Shown here piece after piece: positions 1-9,404 of a DNA stretch of 64,000 nucleotides (positions are counted from its first letter, which is position 1; the number at the start of each line of letters is the position of its first letter). This stretch comes from JAFGSG01 sp964626055 (GTDB taxonomy: Bacteria > Spirochaetota > UBA4802 > JAFGDQ01), in contig CAZVDF010000003.1 of assembly GCA_964626055.1 (NCBI GenBank), positions 51,400 through 115,399 on the forward strand, read 5' to 3'. A model generated the notes under the pieces. That model made no database searches, had not been told where the DNA came from, and worked only from the letters and a program-made list of their open reading frames with translations. A program made the translations under genes and the position numbers.

Positions 1-584
1 TCAAATTTCTTCGCGGCCTCCTTCCCTCGGACATTTTCACGCTCGGATATATTAATCGCATCTTCCGCCGTCTCGCCTGTTTCCGAAATATCGCCGAGAC
101 TCTCGAGGTCCGGCAGGTCCATATCGCTTATATTAAATGAGCTATCCTCATCTTCCATCCTGGAACTCAGATTTTCCAGCGCGCCGCTCAGTTCGTCTTC
201 AGTCGGCAGCTCCGGCTGCTCTTCTATAACATTGCCGCTCTTCTTCATATATCCCGCGGCTGCCGCACTTTCCGTCTCAGTCCCGTCTTCATCAGATGGC
301 CCCATTATATCGCCAATAAGACCGTCTTCGCCGATCAATCCCTCGTCATCCGTAAAATCAGCGCCTATCGGAGATTTTTTTTCTTCCGCGGTTTTCCCGG
401 GAATCTCTTTCTTTACAGGTTTTTCGGCAACAGGTTCATGCGTCTCTCTTTCTCTCTTCTCCTGGCGGTTGTCGATCTCTACGTTAGTTCCGCACTTAGG
501 ACAGGTAAAACCGAAGATCTTATCCCTGATCTTGGAATCATTCACGGAATACTGGGATTTGCAGTTTGTGCAGCTGACTATCAT
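1..584 (-). CDS. Zinc-ribbon N-terminal protein, partial (C-terminus beyond window)
   Basis: The reading frame stays open from the ATG at 582-584 to the window edge, giving 194 codons with no stop, so the C-terminus is missing. It starts MIVSCTNCKSQYSV and has a second CPKCG pair near residue 30. Two CxxC knuckles of this kind form the zinc ribbon found at the N-terminus of many MJ0042-type bacterial proteins. The visible remainder is acidic, Ser/Gly/Glu-rich and low in complexity, as expected of a linker. A GGAG lies 5 nt before the ATG. The small membrane protein gene on the same strand ends 15 nt upstream, so the two are probably co-transcribed. Function is unknown; the missing C-terminal part may be a membrane or TPR domain. 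Confidence 0.75.
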   Translation of the reverse strand, partial: MIVSCTNCKSQYSVNDSKIRDKIFGFTCPKCGTNVEIDNRQEKRERETHEPVAEKPVKKEIPGKTAEEKKSPIGADFTDDEGLIGEDGLIGDIMGPSDEDGTETESAAAAGYMKKSGNVIEEQPELPTEDELSGALENLSSRMEDEDSSFNISDMDLPDLESLGDISETGETAEDAINISERENVRGKEAAKKF

Positions 585-599
585 CACTTTCTCCTTGCG

Positions 600-908
600 T
601 TATCTGCCCGGGAAATATCTTTCATTGATGTTGTTCTGGATAATCAAAAACGATAAAGGAAGAAAAAATATAGTATACCACTTCGCATCCCTTCCGTTCA
701 ACTGTTCGGATTTCTGGATATATTTGAGGCTGATATATAAATACCAAATGCCGGCCGTAAATATAATGAGCATGATATTCGATATCGGATTCTCATTGAA
801 TATTCTGCTTACCCGGGCGATCCACCAGAATAAGTATAACCCGGCAGTCAACAAGGTCAGCAGAAGCAATACGATAAGATTATTTTCCGGATAATAATCT
901 ATTTCCAT
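600..908 (-). CDS. Small membrane protein (DUF4234-like)
   Basis: This is a 102-residue protein with about three hydrophobic segments: residues ~10-30, with a Tyr/Trp-rich LYLFWWI stretch, then ~42-60 and ~78-92. The layout resembles DUF4234-type small integral membrane proteins. It ends 15 nt before the zinc-ribbon gene on the same strand, which suggests an operon. No catalytic motif is visible and no function can be given. Confidence 0.6.
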   Translation of the reverse strand: MEIDYYPENNLIVLLLLTLLTAGLYLFWWIARVSRIFNENPISNIMLIIFTAGIWYLYISLKYIQKSEQLNGRDAKWYTIFFLPLSFLIIQNNINERYFPGR

Positions 909-1441
909 AAATAGCCTCGAAAATTCGTCAAAATATCATTATTCTCTATTATTAACGGTAAATTTAACATTATATGTTACAATTTTTTATTATAAAAGTA
1001 CGCCATTATTTATATAACCGGATATCCTGATTTGCCTGTTTTCCTGAAATATATCCTAATATATTTACCCGTTCAAAGCAATCTAAAATTCTGTATTTTA
1101 TATTAATTTTTCACTTTAATGCCCCTTCTTCGGAATACGATTATCCCGGTTATATTGCCCATACATTCAAAACATAAAAAGTAGTTGTAATTTAATCGTT
1201 TTTTTTTAACTTTAGAACAAAATATAAATGCAGGATTTTAATAATGCGAAGCAGCGCTGTTAAACGGGAGACAGATTAACATATCGTATTATTAAAACTT
1301 GCTTTTGGCTTTTGTACATATTATAATAGCGAATTAACTCTCACCAGATAATCAACAACACAAAGTAAATATGCCGACCGACATTTTGCCGGGAGATATG
1401 GCGTTTACAATCTTTTTATAAAGCCGGAGACCATTTAGCAA
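909..1441. other. Divergent AT-rich intergenic region, no gene seen
   Basis: About 530 bp lie between two divergently transcribed genes. The stretch is rich in A/T runs and holds no plausible reading frame, RNA gene or strong hairpin. It probably carries promoters for both flanking genes; one candidate is listed separately. Confidence 0.6.
1299..1327 (+). promoter_or_regulatory. Candidate sigma-70 type promoter
   Basis: TTGCTT (1299-1304) and TATAAT (1322-1327) are separated by exactly 17 bp. The site lies 114 bp upstream of the large membrane/TPR gene and points toward it. The -10 is a perfect match and the -35 is partial. In such AT-rich sequence chance matches are common. Confidence 0.35.
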
Positions 1442-4400
1442 ATGACTTTTCTCAGCGAATTCAGCTATCCCGAGGTATCACAGAGAAGAATTGTGCTGTT
1501 GAATGCATTCGTGTCATTTGTCATTCTTGGATTTATATATATTTATTCATCTCTTATTCTTAATTATTATTTTATTTACCAGCAAGTAATGAGGCTGGTT
1601 TTTGTCTCCGGTTTAAGCGGGATATTTTTCGGAAACATCATAGCAAAATTTACCTTATCGAGAGTCGGGAAATACAGACACATATTTATAGGTTCGGATA
1701 TATTATTTATATTATCGTGTCTGTTCTATATTTACGGCAGATATTCGATGCCCGGCAATTACGATCCGCTTTTATTTTTTTACATAAAAAGCCCTTTTTA
1801 CGCGGCTCTTCTGATATTTGCCGTTTCTCTCTTCGCAGGAATAAAGATCAACTATTTCCTTAAGATTTCCTGCGGAGATTTTATTGACAGCAAAAGAGCT
1901 GTACTGCCGTTAGTACTGTTTTTACTTGCAGGAGCGACTCTGGGGATAATATTATCACTGGCATTCTATTGTATTGATGATTCAATCCTGTATTCAGGCA
2001 TCCTGCTTATCCCTGTGCTTCCGACTATATTTCTTATAAATCTTTCATATAACCCGAAACCCATTTATGCGCAGGAATCAAAGGACAGCAACCAGGCTTC
2101 CGGCAAAAAGCAGATCGGCGACAGAAGAGACGATCTCTTTTTCATATATCTGAATTTTACTTACATACTTATATATTCCTTTCTCGGCTTCACGACTGTT
2201 ATTAAATTTTTCGGAGATTTTATCCATGTAAAAATCTTCTTTATCCTTATTTCACTCGCATCTGCCGCAGCCGGAATAATTCTGGCAAGAATAATAAAAC
2301 AGGCATTCTGGTATATTTACGCCGAGATGCTTTACCCGATTTTTTTTATTATCTCAATGGTATTCTTAGTGACCTTCAGGGATACCGTATCCTTTACTGC
2401 AGCCGTGTTTATTTTTATTCCCGTAACCTTAATTCTGGGTTTTTCATTGTATCAGACAATAAATCACGTACTGATATTTAATAACCATAAAAAGAGGTTT
2501 AATATCATCAACTTTTCACTTCTTGTTCTGCCTGCGCCGATTTTAATATCCCTTGATTTTATAGACTTCACGTATTTCTGGTTTTTTGTTCTTCTGTATA
2601 CTGTCGCTTCGATGAATATTTTTATACCGGGTATTTATTTAACTCAGTCCGGGGTTCAGGGATATAAAAAACTTCTCTTTTTTATATGCACTTTAATTTT
2701 TATTCCCGTATTAATACTTATGCATATGTATTTCGGCATCCCGTTAAACAGGGAATTATATGTAAAACATACAACAGGTTTTGAAAAACTTAATTTTATA
2801 AATTATAATTCCAGGTATATCGAAAATGAAGCCACGGTTCTTATACACGGGATAAGAGCATTCCATGCCGACGATCCGTCTGTCAGAAATATGAAACGTT
2901 CCATATCGCCTGTATTGCTTTATGCGGACAGCGACAGCTGGGGCGAATCGCTTTTCATAGACGGCAACAGAAAATTTTTCAGGAATCCAGTGATCTCGCA
3001 GCTTAAAGGAGCAAATTGCCTCGACTACGTGACTGACCGCATTACGGATTATCATACGCTTCCGGTCTCCGGCGATCAGGATTACGTCCTTGACCAGTCG
3101 GAGATCCTCCCGTTCCTGGATAAAAAGATATCGCCCTACAGGATTATAGTGGATATTCCGAATCTTTTTGACCAGACGGTAAATGCTTTCAGGTTTTCAA
3201 AGGAATATTTCGGCTTTATAACGCATAAATTAAATCCCGAAGGCATATTTGTTCAGATTCTGGCTGCCGGATGCAGAAAGGACTATATTGCGCGGGCCGC
3301 AGAAAGCTTGAAGAAGACTTTCAAAAAAACTATTGTCTGCTATTTCCCGAATTACTTTGTGTTCCTATCGTCAAATAAACCTGAGTCGCTGAAAATTTAT
3401 CCGAATAACATTAATAATTTCAGGGAAGCGTTCGAATCAAAAAACGAATTAAAGAACATTTTTTATAACGACTTTCATATGTTATCGCATATTTTATTTC
3501 TTGAAATAGACGACTTTATTGTTTATGCGCGAAATGAAAATTTATCCCCGCTGTGTTTTCTCCGGGGAACCGACAATTTTTTAACGGATAAAAATCTTAT
3601 TGCCGGATTTATCGAAAACAATTCCGCCTTCCTTGATCTTGCAGACAAATCCGGAACAAATAGTAATTTTTTCTATAATATGCAGGCTCTCTTCTGGACA
3701 AATAAATTTTTTCTTTCCGAAGTGAAAAAAGCGGAGCTATACGAAGCAAATAAAGAATATGAGAACGAATCCTCGCAGCTAATCAATTTACGCAGGAAAT
3801 CCGAGTACAAGAGCGACCTGAGGAAATACATATGGGACACTCTGTCATATAAGGAAAACTATTACTACAATGCGGCGCTGAGGTTCGAAAAGGACAAAAA
3901 CTGGGAGGAGGCCAGAAAACTATACAGGGCTATTCTCTCGATCAATAAAAATCATTTTGAGGCAAATTATCATCTGGGGATATTGAGTATAATTCTGCAG
4001 GATCTGGATGCAGCATTTGAATATCTGCAGAATGCAATGATGCTGAGAAAAGACGATCCCAAGGTGTTGTACCAGATGGGAGTTTTGCTTTATTCAAGCG
4101 GAAAACCCAGAGAAGCATTGACGTATTTCGAAAGGGCTCTCGCGTTCAAGGAAAAAACAGCTTCTTTATTTTACTATGCCGGATTATGCTTTGAAGAATT
4201 GGATAATCTGTCGAATGCGGCCGGTTATTTCAACCAGGCATTCGCCCTGGACCCCAACGATAAAAACATAATATCCGGCATTGAACGCATAAAAGAAAAG
4301 AACAAAGCAAGACGTGAAGAATACGCCGAAATTGAGAAAAAAAGCGATCCCGAAGCCGAAAAGGGAGAAGATATGCCACTTCCCATCACCGAATCGGCTA

Positions 4401-4465
4401 TAAATGTCCGGATCGAAGAAAATAAAAACGAACCGGATAAAAAAAATAAAGTACAAAAAAAATAA
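1442..4465 (+). CDS. Large polytopic membrane protein with C-terminal TPR repeats
   Basis: This 1007-residue protein has three parts. Residues ~15-430 contain about eleven hydrophobic helices. Residues ~440-760 are soluble. Residues ~815-950 hold about four tetratricopeptide repeats (for example EEARKLYRAILSINKNHFEA), followed by a highly charged Lys/Glu tail. The membrane-plus-soluble arrangement recalls large spermidine-synthase-like membrane proteins of environmental bacteria. I cannot see a clear SAM-binding glycine motif in the middle part, so methyl- or aminopropyl-transfer activity is not claimed. TPRs suggest a scaffold or assembly role at the inner membrane. The ATG has a GGAG 12 nt upstream. 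The methyltransferase gene follows after 5 bp, so the pair is likely co-transcribed. Confidence 0.7.
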   Translation: MTFLSEFSYPEVSQRRIVLLNAFVSFVILGFIYIYSSLILNYYFIYQQVMRLVFVSGLSGIFFGNIIAKFTLSRVGKYRHIFIGSDILFILSCLFYIYGRYSMPGNYDPLLFFYIKSPFYAALLIFAVSLFAGIKINYFLKISCGDFIDSKRAVLPLVLFLLAGATLGIILSLAFYCIDDSILYSGILLIPVLPTIFLINLSYNPKPIYAQESKDSNQASGKKQIGDRRDDLFFIYLNFTYILIYSFLGFTTVIKFFGDFIHVKIFFILISLASAAAGIILARIIKQAFWYIYAEMLYPIFFIISMVFLVTFRDTVSFTAAVFIFIPVTLILGFSLYQTINHVLIFNNHKKRFNIINFSLLVLPAPILISLDFIDFTYFWFFVLLYTVASMNIFIPGIYLTQSGVQGYKKLLFFICTLIFIPVLILMHMYFGIPLNRELYVKHTTGFEKLNFINYNSRYIENEATVLIHGIRAFHADDPSVRNMKRSISPVLLYADSDSWGESLFIDGNRKFFRNPVISQLKGANCLDYVTDRITDYHTLPVSGDQDYVLDQSEILPFLDKKISPYRIIVDIPNLFDQTVNAFRFSKEYFGFITHKLNPEGIFVQILAAGCRKDYIARAAESLKKTFKKTIVCYFPNYFVFLSSNKPESLKIYPNNINNFREAFESKNELKNIFYNDFHMLSHILFLEIDDFIVYARNENLSPLCFLRGTDNFLTDKNLIAGFIENNSAFLDLADKSGTNSNFFYNMQALFWTNKFFLSEVKKAELYEANKEYENESSQLINLRRKSEYKSDLRKYIWDTLSYKENYYYNAALRFEKDKNWEEARKLYRAILSINKNHFEANYHLGILSIILQDLDAAFEYLQNAMMLRKDDPKVLYQMGVLLYSSGKPREALTYFERALAFKEKTASLFYYAGLCFEELDNLSNAAGYFNQAFALDPNDKNIISGIERIKEKNKARREEYAEIEKKSDPEAEKGEDMPLPITESAINVRIEENKNEPDKKNKVQKK

Positions 4466-4470
4466 TCCCC

Positions 4471-5193
4471 TTGAAGCCTTATACTATTTTTCCCTCGGTT
4501 TATGATAATATATTAAAGCATATCGATTATGAACGCTGGTATTTATATATCAGATCATTAATGCTGGAATTCGCAGGCAATCCGAAAACCCTGCTGGAAC
4601 TCGGGTGCGGCACCGGAAAATTCGGGGCGAAATTTTCGAGGGACAATTTTTTGATATTCGGGCTGGATAACTCAATTGAAATGCTCAAAGTCGCTCATAT
4701 CCGCGCTTACAAAAATTTTCATATATTCTGCGCCGACATGAAGGATTTCAGCCTGTTAAAAAAATTCGATTTTATTTTTTCCGTACACGACACGATCAAC
4801 TATTTTTTAGATTTATACGATCTTTCCAGAGTTTTAAAATCAGTTAAAAGAATAATGCACAAAGACAGTATTTTTATGTTCGATATAACGACGGAACATA
4901 ATATAAAAAAATATTTTTTTAATAACAAAACGGACTATTCGGTAAGAGGCATAGATATCGAATGGGCCAATGAATACGATACCGATAAAAAACTGATATA
5001 TTCCCTGCTCACATTCAAATATAACGGTTATGTCGATACTGAAATGCACATACAGAGAATATATTCCGTCGATGAGATCGTCACCCTGTTAAAAAATGAA
5101 AAAATGGAAGTTTTAGGCATTTTCGGAGATTACTCATATGAGCCGGTCAAGGAAGATTCTGTTATGATTAATTTTGTAACAAGACCGGGGTGA
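4471..5193 (+). CDS. Class I SAM-dependent methyltransferase
   Basis: This 240-residue protein carries the SAM-binding motif I LLELGCGTGKFG near residue 42, followed by an acidic residue at the end of strand 2 (FGLDNS) and the motif II-like CADMKDF, a typical Methyltransf_11/25 fold. The start is TTG, 5 bp after the preceding stop. The next in-frame Met (about residue 31) would remove the N-terminal helix with the IFPSVYDNI segment that normally precedes motif I, so TTG is preferred. There is no obvious Shine-Dalgarno, so translation may be coupled to the upstream membrane/TPR gene. The substrate is unknown. It converges with the next gene, with only 2 bp between the stops. Confidence 0.8.
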   Translation: MKPYTIFPSVYDNILKHIDYERWYLYIRSLMLEFAGNPKTLLELGCGTGKFGAKFSRDNFLIFGLDNSIEMLKVAHIRAYKNFHIFCADMKDFSLLKKFDFIFSVHDTINYFLDLYDLSRVLKSVKRIMHKDSIFMFDITTEHNIKKYFFNNKTDYSVRGIDIEWANEYDTDKKLIYSLLTFKYNGYVDTEMHIQRIYSVDEIVTLLKNEKMEVLGIFGDYSYEPVKEDSVMINFVTRPG

Positions 5194-5195
5194 AG

Positions 5196-5825
5196 CTAGT
5201 ACATCCCTATTAAAGGCGTAAAGCTGCATAGATCATGAAAAGATATTTTATAAAGGCTGCCGTTTTCTCCCGGTTCATTGATCACAACTGTTATTTGCTG
5301 CTGATAAATTGGCCCCATCGGAAAAACGATTTTCCCTTTTTGTTTCAGGTAATCCGCCAGGAATAACGGGCGACTCGCGCAGGCTGCAAAAATAATAATC
5401 CCGTCGAACAAACCGGACAGGCCTCCAAGTTCCATAATATCGCCTGCCAGGAAAGTAACGTTTTTTATTTTCAATCCTGCAAGCCTTTCTTTAGCGCTTA
5501 ATGCAAGCTCTTCATAATAGTCGACCGTTACAATCTCGTCAAACAGCCTTGAAAGAACGGCGGTTGAATAACCCGAGCCCGTGCCTATCTCCAGTATCCT
5601 GCTCGCTCTGTCGGGATTCAGATAATTTATCATCTTTGCAAGAGTCGGCGAGGCATCGGCTTTTTCTCCGAAACCGATCGGTATCGGCTCATGGGAATAA
5701 AAATATCCCGAAAATATCTGGTCGAAAAAATCTTTCTGATCGAACTTTTTTAATGCGCTTATTATTTCTTCCCTTACGCCGTCCTGTTTCAATAGATTAA
5801 AAAATTCTTTCTCTTGCTTGCTCAT
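5196..5825 (-). CDS. Protein-L-isoaspartate O-methyltransferase-like protein
   Basis: This is a 209-residue methyltransferase of the Pcm fold. Motif I is ILEIGTGSGYST near residue 96, followed by VTVDYYEELA and the motif GLFDGIIIFAA. The preceding SPTLAKM segment corresponds to the conserved SQP..VA.M loop of protein-repair methyltransferases. That family methylates isoaspartyl residues in aged proteins. The length fits the family (about 205-215). The SQP signature is only partly kept (ASPT), so the exact substrate is less certain than the fold. It stands alone on the minus strand and converges with the methyltransferase gene on the plus strand. Confidence 0.75.
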   Translation of the reverse strand: MSKQEKEFFNLLKQDGVREEIISALKKFDQKDFFDQIFSGYFYSHEPIPIGFGEKADASPTLAKMINYLNPDRASRILEIGTGSGYSTAVLSRLFDEIVTVDYYEELALSAKERLAGLKIKNVTFLAGDIMELGGLSGLFDGIIIFAACASRPLFLADYLKQKGKIVFPMGPIYQQQITVVINEPGENGSLYKISFHDLCSFTPLIGMY

Positions 5826-5905
5826 ATATTGAAAATTTTAATATTTTATACTGTAATAAACAGAGGGGCTGGAACACAACCGCAGCCGTTTTAAGATAGT
5901 ATTTT

Positions 5906-6682
5906 CTACTCAAAGAACTGTAATAAATAGGTAAAGAAATAATCCGAAACAAGAATTACCATTGATGATTTAACGACAGCCTGAATGGCAGACTTGCCGA
6001 CGCCTTCGGCTCCGCCTGTCGTTTTGAATCCCTGGTAACAGGAAATTACCGCAATTTCTATCCCGAAAAAAAATGTCTTTGCCAGTCCGGACAAAAAATC
6101 GGCAAGGGAGAGATAATTTAGAATATTCTCGAAATATTTGTCAACACTAATACCCAGGACCGCGAATGCCACAAAAGCGCCTCCCAGTATTCCGACAATG
6201 TCCGTTACTATCGTAAGAGCTGGAGTCATGATAAAGCAGGCTAAAAATCGGGGTACCGAAAGATATTGTATCGGATTAGCCCTGAGCGTTACCAGCGCGT
6301 CTATCTGCTCCGTAACCCGCATTGTGCCGATCTCGGCTGCAATGGCAGAGCCGATCCTGCCCGCCAGAAGCAGCGCCGTCAGAACGGGGCACAGCTCCCT
6401 GAACATTGATATCGATACGGCGCTTCCGATGAATACCGAAGATCCGGACATCAGCTTATCCATGGCTTTACCTATCTGGAGAGCCATAACCATCCCCGTG
6501 AAGAACAGGGTAATGGCGGTGACCGGGATGGATTTATAGCCGATTTCCAGCATCTGGACAAAAATATTCTTTATATCGAAAGGAGGTCTGAAAATCCATT
6601 TAACCGTCTCAGAAAAAAATATAAAATGCCCGCCTATCTCTTCGAATACCCGGATAAGCAAACTTTTTTTGTCGCTTTTCAT
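5906..6682 (-). CDS. mlaE: MlaE-family ABC transporter permease
   Basis: This 258-residue inner-membrane permease belongs to the MlaE/TTG2B family, which moves phospholipids or sterol-like lipids between the membranes of Gram-negative cells. Visible marks are five or six hydrophobic segments and the conserved central block with LTALLLAGRIGSAIAAEIGT, in which the E-x-G-T-M motif is intact. It begins 2 bp after dnaB and ends the minus-strand ribosomal/replication block. The likely partner ATPase is encoded far away at 43269-44024, and no MlaD substrate-binding gene is in the window. The start ATG overlaps no other good ribosome site, so translation may be coupled to dnaB. Confidence 0.9.
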   Translation of the reverse strand: MKSDKKSLLIRVFEEIGGHFIFFSETVKWIFRPPFDIKNIFVQMLEIGYKSIPVTAITLFFTGMVMALQIGKAMDKLMSGSSVFIGSAVSISMFRELCPVLTALLLAGRIGSAIAAEIGTMRVTEQIDALVTLRANPIQYLSVPRFLACFIMTPALTIVTDIVGILGGAFVAFAVLGISVDKYFENILNYLSLADFLSGLAKTFFFGIEIAVISCYQGFKTTGGAEGVGKSAIQAVVKSSMVILVSDYFFTYLLQFFE

Positions 6683-6684
6683 GT

Positions 6685-8052
6685 TCAGTTAACTGGACCT
6701 TCGCTTTGGGCGGGTAACTTTTCGCCTGTATGCAGTTTATCGAGATTCCCGAATCTCGTATGCTGTTCCCAGAATAAAAGTTCAACGCTGCCTATGGGCC
6801 CGTTCCTCTGTTTCGCGATCATTATCTCGGCTATGCCTTTTTTATCGGTATCCGGATGCACTCTTTCTTCACGGTAAATGAAAAGAACAATATCGGCATC
6901 CTGCTCGATTGCGCCGGATTCGCGAAGGTCGGAAAGCTGCGGTCTCTGGTCCGTTCTGCTTTCCACGGCTCTCGATAGCTGGGACAGTGCAATGATAGGG
7001 ACTGCAAGCTCCCTGGCCACCTGTTTTAGCGAGCGCGTTATTTCCGCGATCTGCAGGTGCCTGTCAAGACCGCGTGTGCCCGTAATTAACTGTAGATAAT
7101 CCACTATAATTACGCCGAGCGAGCCTTTCTGCTGAGCCATTCTTCTGGCCTTCGATCTGAGCTGGAATACGTTTACGTTCGGAGTATCGTCAATATAGAT
7201 TGGGCTTCTAGCGAGTATCGAAGATACTTCGGTCAGTCTCTTCAACTCGCCGGAATCGAACCTGCCGGTCCTTACTTTTTGCGAATCGATCATTGTTTCT
7301 ATGCAGAGCAGTCTCATCCCCAGCTGTGTGGCGGGCATTTCCAGAGAAAAGAAAAGAACTGGCTTTTTTTCTTTCAGGGCGATGTTATTCGCCATGTTAA
7401 GGGCGAGAGATGTCTTACCCATCGACGGTCGCGCCGCGATTATGATAAGTTCGGACTCATGAAGACCCGTCAGAAGAAAATCCAGGTCCGAAAATCCGGT
7501 TGCTGTTCCAGTTATCGGTTTCTTTACCCTGTATAGGAGTTCGACGTCCTTCATGGTTTTTTCCATGACGGATTCTATGCTGGCAAAATCTGTTGTTACC
7601 CTTCTTTCCGTTGCTTTGAATATTTCGCTTTCAATTTCATCGACGAGTTCATCCGTATCTCTCGATTTATCGTAGCATTTTTCGATCACTTCGGCGGAGA
7701 CGTTGATAATTTTTCTCCGTATGCTTAATTCCTTTATCCTGCCCGCGTAAAATTCGGCATTTGCGGAAGTAGATACGCTGCGGTATAGATCGACCAGTGC
7801 GCGTTCGCCGCCGATCGAGTCAAACAAATTCTTGTCGGAAAGTCGCTGTTTGAGGGTTAAAAGATCAATCGGAGAGTTTTTTCTCTCCAATTCCAGTATG
7901 GATTCATAAATAATCCTGTGTTTATCCAGATAGAAATCATCCACCTCCAGGATGCCGGAAACCTTTGAAAGGGCATCTTTGCTTAAAAGAATAGAAGCGA
8001 TACACGAAGACTCTGCTTCCAAATCCTGCGGCGGAAGATTTTCGATTGTCAT
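6685..8052 (-). CDS. dnaB: Replicative DNA helicase DnaB
   Basis: This 455-residue hexameric helicase unwinds DNA ahead of the replication fork. The N-terminal DnaG-interacting domain (from PPQDLEAESSCIASILL) is followed by the RecA-like ATPase domain. It has Walker A ARPSMGKTS near residue 209, Walker B VIIVDYLQLI near 315, and the SQLSRAVESR segment with the arginine-finger region. Length is normal and no intein is present. It lies 3 bp downstream of rplI, within rpsF-rpsR-DUF2232-rplI-dnaB, an order common in bacteria. Confidence 0.97.
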   Translation of the reverse strand: MTIENLPPQDLEAESSCIASILLSKDALSKVSGILEVDDFYLDKHRIIYESILELERKNSPIDLLTLKQRLSDKNLFDSIGGERALVDLYRSVSTSANAEFYAGRIKELSIRRKIINVSAEVIEKCYDKSRDTDELVDEIESEIFKATERRVTTDFASIESVMEKTMKDVELLYRVKKPITGTATGFSDLDFLLTGLHESELIIIAARPSMGKTSLALNMANNIALKEKKPVLFFSLEMPATQLGMRLLCIETMIDSQKVRTGRFDSGELKRLTEVSSILARSPIYIDDTPNVNVFQLRSKARRMAQQKGSLGVIIVDYLQLITGTRGLDRHLQIAEITRSLKQVARELAVPIIALSQLSRAVESRTDQRPQLSDLRESGAIEQDADIVLFIYREERVHPDTDKKGIAEIMIAKQRNGPIGSVELLFWEQHTRFGNLDKLHTGEKLPAQSEGPVN

Positions 8053-8055
8053 TTA

Positions 8056-8499
8056 TCAGACCTTTTCGACAATTACCTTCAGATTGGCGGTTAATCCCAC
8101 GTCGAGTTTTACGGGAATCGTATATTCGCCGACCTGCTTGATCGGCTCATGATGAGCGATCTTTCTTTTATCCAGCTCATAACCGAGTTCCCTGAGCTTT
8201 CTCGCAATATCGATAGCGGTAACAGCGCCGAAAAGTTTTCCCTCTTCGCCTGCCTGCGCGGCTATTTTTACCTCGAGATTGTTAAGCGACTCAAGGATCT
8301 TTTCGCTCTGCTTCCTGCGTTTCGCTTTCTTTATCTTTATCACTTTTTCCTGGTGCTGGAGGATCTTTTTACTGGTTTCGTTCGCTAACATAACCAGATT
8401 CCTCGGCAAAAGAAAATTTCTGGCATACCCGTCTGCAACTTCTTTGATGTCTCCGGATTCGCCTAAATTCGGGATATCCTTTTGAAGTATTACTTTCAT
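8056..8499 (-). CDS. rplI: 50S ribosomal protein L9
   Basis: This is a 147-residue L9. The start is set at the ATG at 8497-8499, where the protein begins MKVILQKDIPNLGESGDIKE, the family's standard N-terminus, with a GGAG just upstream. The frame stays open another 31 codons upstream, but that extension has no L9 similarity and is rejected. The N-terminal domain (GYARNFLLPR), the long connecting helix (~40-75) and the C-terminal domain (GKLFGAVTAIDIA) are all present. L9 binds 23S rRNA on the large subunit. It sits between the DUF2232 protein gene and dnaB. Confidence 0.96.
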   Translation of the reverse strand: MKVILQKDIPNLGESGDIKEVADGYARNFLLPRNLVMLANETSKKILQHQEKVIKIKKAKRRKQSEKILESLNNLEVKIAAQAGEEGKLFGAVTAIDIARKLRELGYELDKRKIAHHEPIKQVGEYTIPVKLDVGLTANLKVIVEKV

Positions 8500-8539
8500 A
8501 TCAGTCTCCGTCAGTAAGTTAATTTTTATAAGAGTAATA

Positions 8540-9313
8540 TTACGATTTTTTTTTATCCGGTTCCAGCTTTCTGAAATCAGCCCAAAAATCAATAGCTCCG
8601 ATGCTGGACAAAATTATTAAAATAAAAATAAAATATTCCATGCCGAAAAATAAAAAGATAAGCACAGCCGCCGGGAACAAGGAAAACGGCATACTCTTTT
8701 TGCGCAAAATAAATTTTATTATTCCGAATGCCTGAATCAAATAGAAGCCGGATAAAATCAATGCAATATTCAATCCGGCTAAATATAAATAATTATTCCT
8801 TGATCTGTCAACCAGTAAAACAGCGAACCATGACGCAATAAAAACAAAAATTAAATATTCAGGAACTTTAAATCTCTCGATTTCGTTTAAATTTATTTCT
8901 TCTTTATTATCTTTATTTTCCGGTGCAGAATAGAGTTCTGGAATTTTTTTCTTCTTATAAAAAACAAATTTATAAATATAAAATATAATTAAGGAAAAAA
9001 TCAGCGCATCTAAAAAATAGGCAAAAGGCACGATATATTCAATTGTATCGATCGCCTCATTTATTTTCTGGATCATCCGGCTTCTATCGTTATCTGGAAT
9101 ATTATTCTGGTTCAGACTCTCGATGAATGCGCTCTTTGAATTCATCAAAATATCTGTATTTTCGAAATTCCTCAGATAATAATGGTTGAATGTCCAGATT
9201 AAGGTTATTGACAAAGAAGAAATAAAAATGAAAAATCGCAGACCCTTATTTTGTTTAAAACTGAATACCGCGGAAGCGCTAATTATTATAATCGAAATTA
9301 TTATTATGATCAC
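8540..9313 (-). CDS. DUF2232 (YybS-like) membrane protein
   Basis: This 257-residue membrane protein has about seven hydrophobic segments, a charged cytoplasmic loop near residues 125-145, and a C-terminus that reads IGAIDFWADFRKLEPD. That ending matches the Asp/Arg-containing C-terminal signature of DUF2232 proteins, which are often encoded between rpsR and rplI, exactly as here. The molecular function is unknown. It is strongly A/T-rich and Ile/Phe-rich, as usual for membrane genes in this genome. The 40-bp gap to rplI and same-strand arrangement support a shared transcript. Confidence 0.75.
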   Translation of the reverse strand: MIIIIISIIIISASAVFSFKQNKGLRFFIFISSLSITLIWTFNHYYLRNFENTDILMNSKSAFIESLNQNNIPDNDRSRMIQKINEAIDTIEYIVPFAYFLDALIFSLIIFYIYKFVFYKKKKIPELYSAPENKDNKEEINLNEIERFKVPEYLIFVFIASWFAVLLVDRSRNNYLYLAGLNIALILSGFYLIQAFGIIKFILRKKSMPFSLFPAAVLIFLFFGMEYFIFILIILSSIGAIDFWADFRKLEPDKKKS

Positions 9314-9404
9314 ATTTAAAATTTAAGAACTTATTTTCAGAAAAAATCATTATGCCGCCCGTCGGCAAGGGAATAATAAATATTCAAGCATTTTACACGG
9401 TTTC

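Noticed and set aside
232..894. Long plus-strand frame opposite the zinc-ribbon and small membrane genes
   Set aside because: The minus-strand genes have clear zinc motifs, ribosome sites and membrane patterns, so this is an antisense shadow.
8500..8592. N-terminal extension of L9
   Set aside because: The 31 extra residues lack family similarity and the internal ATG has a good ribosome site.
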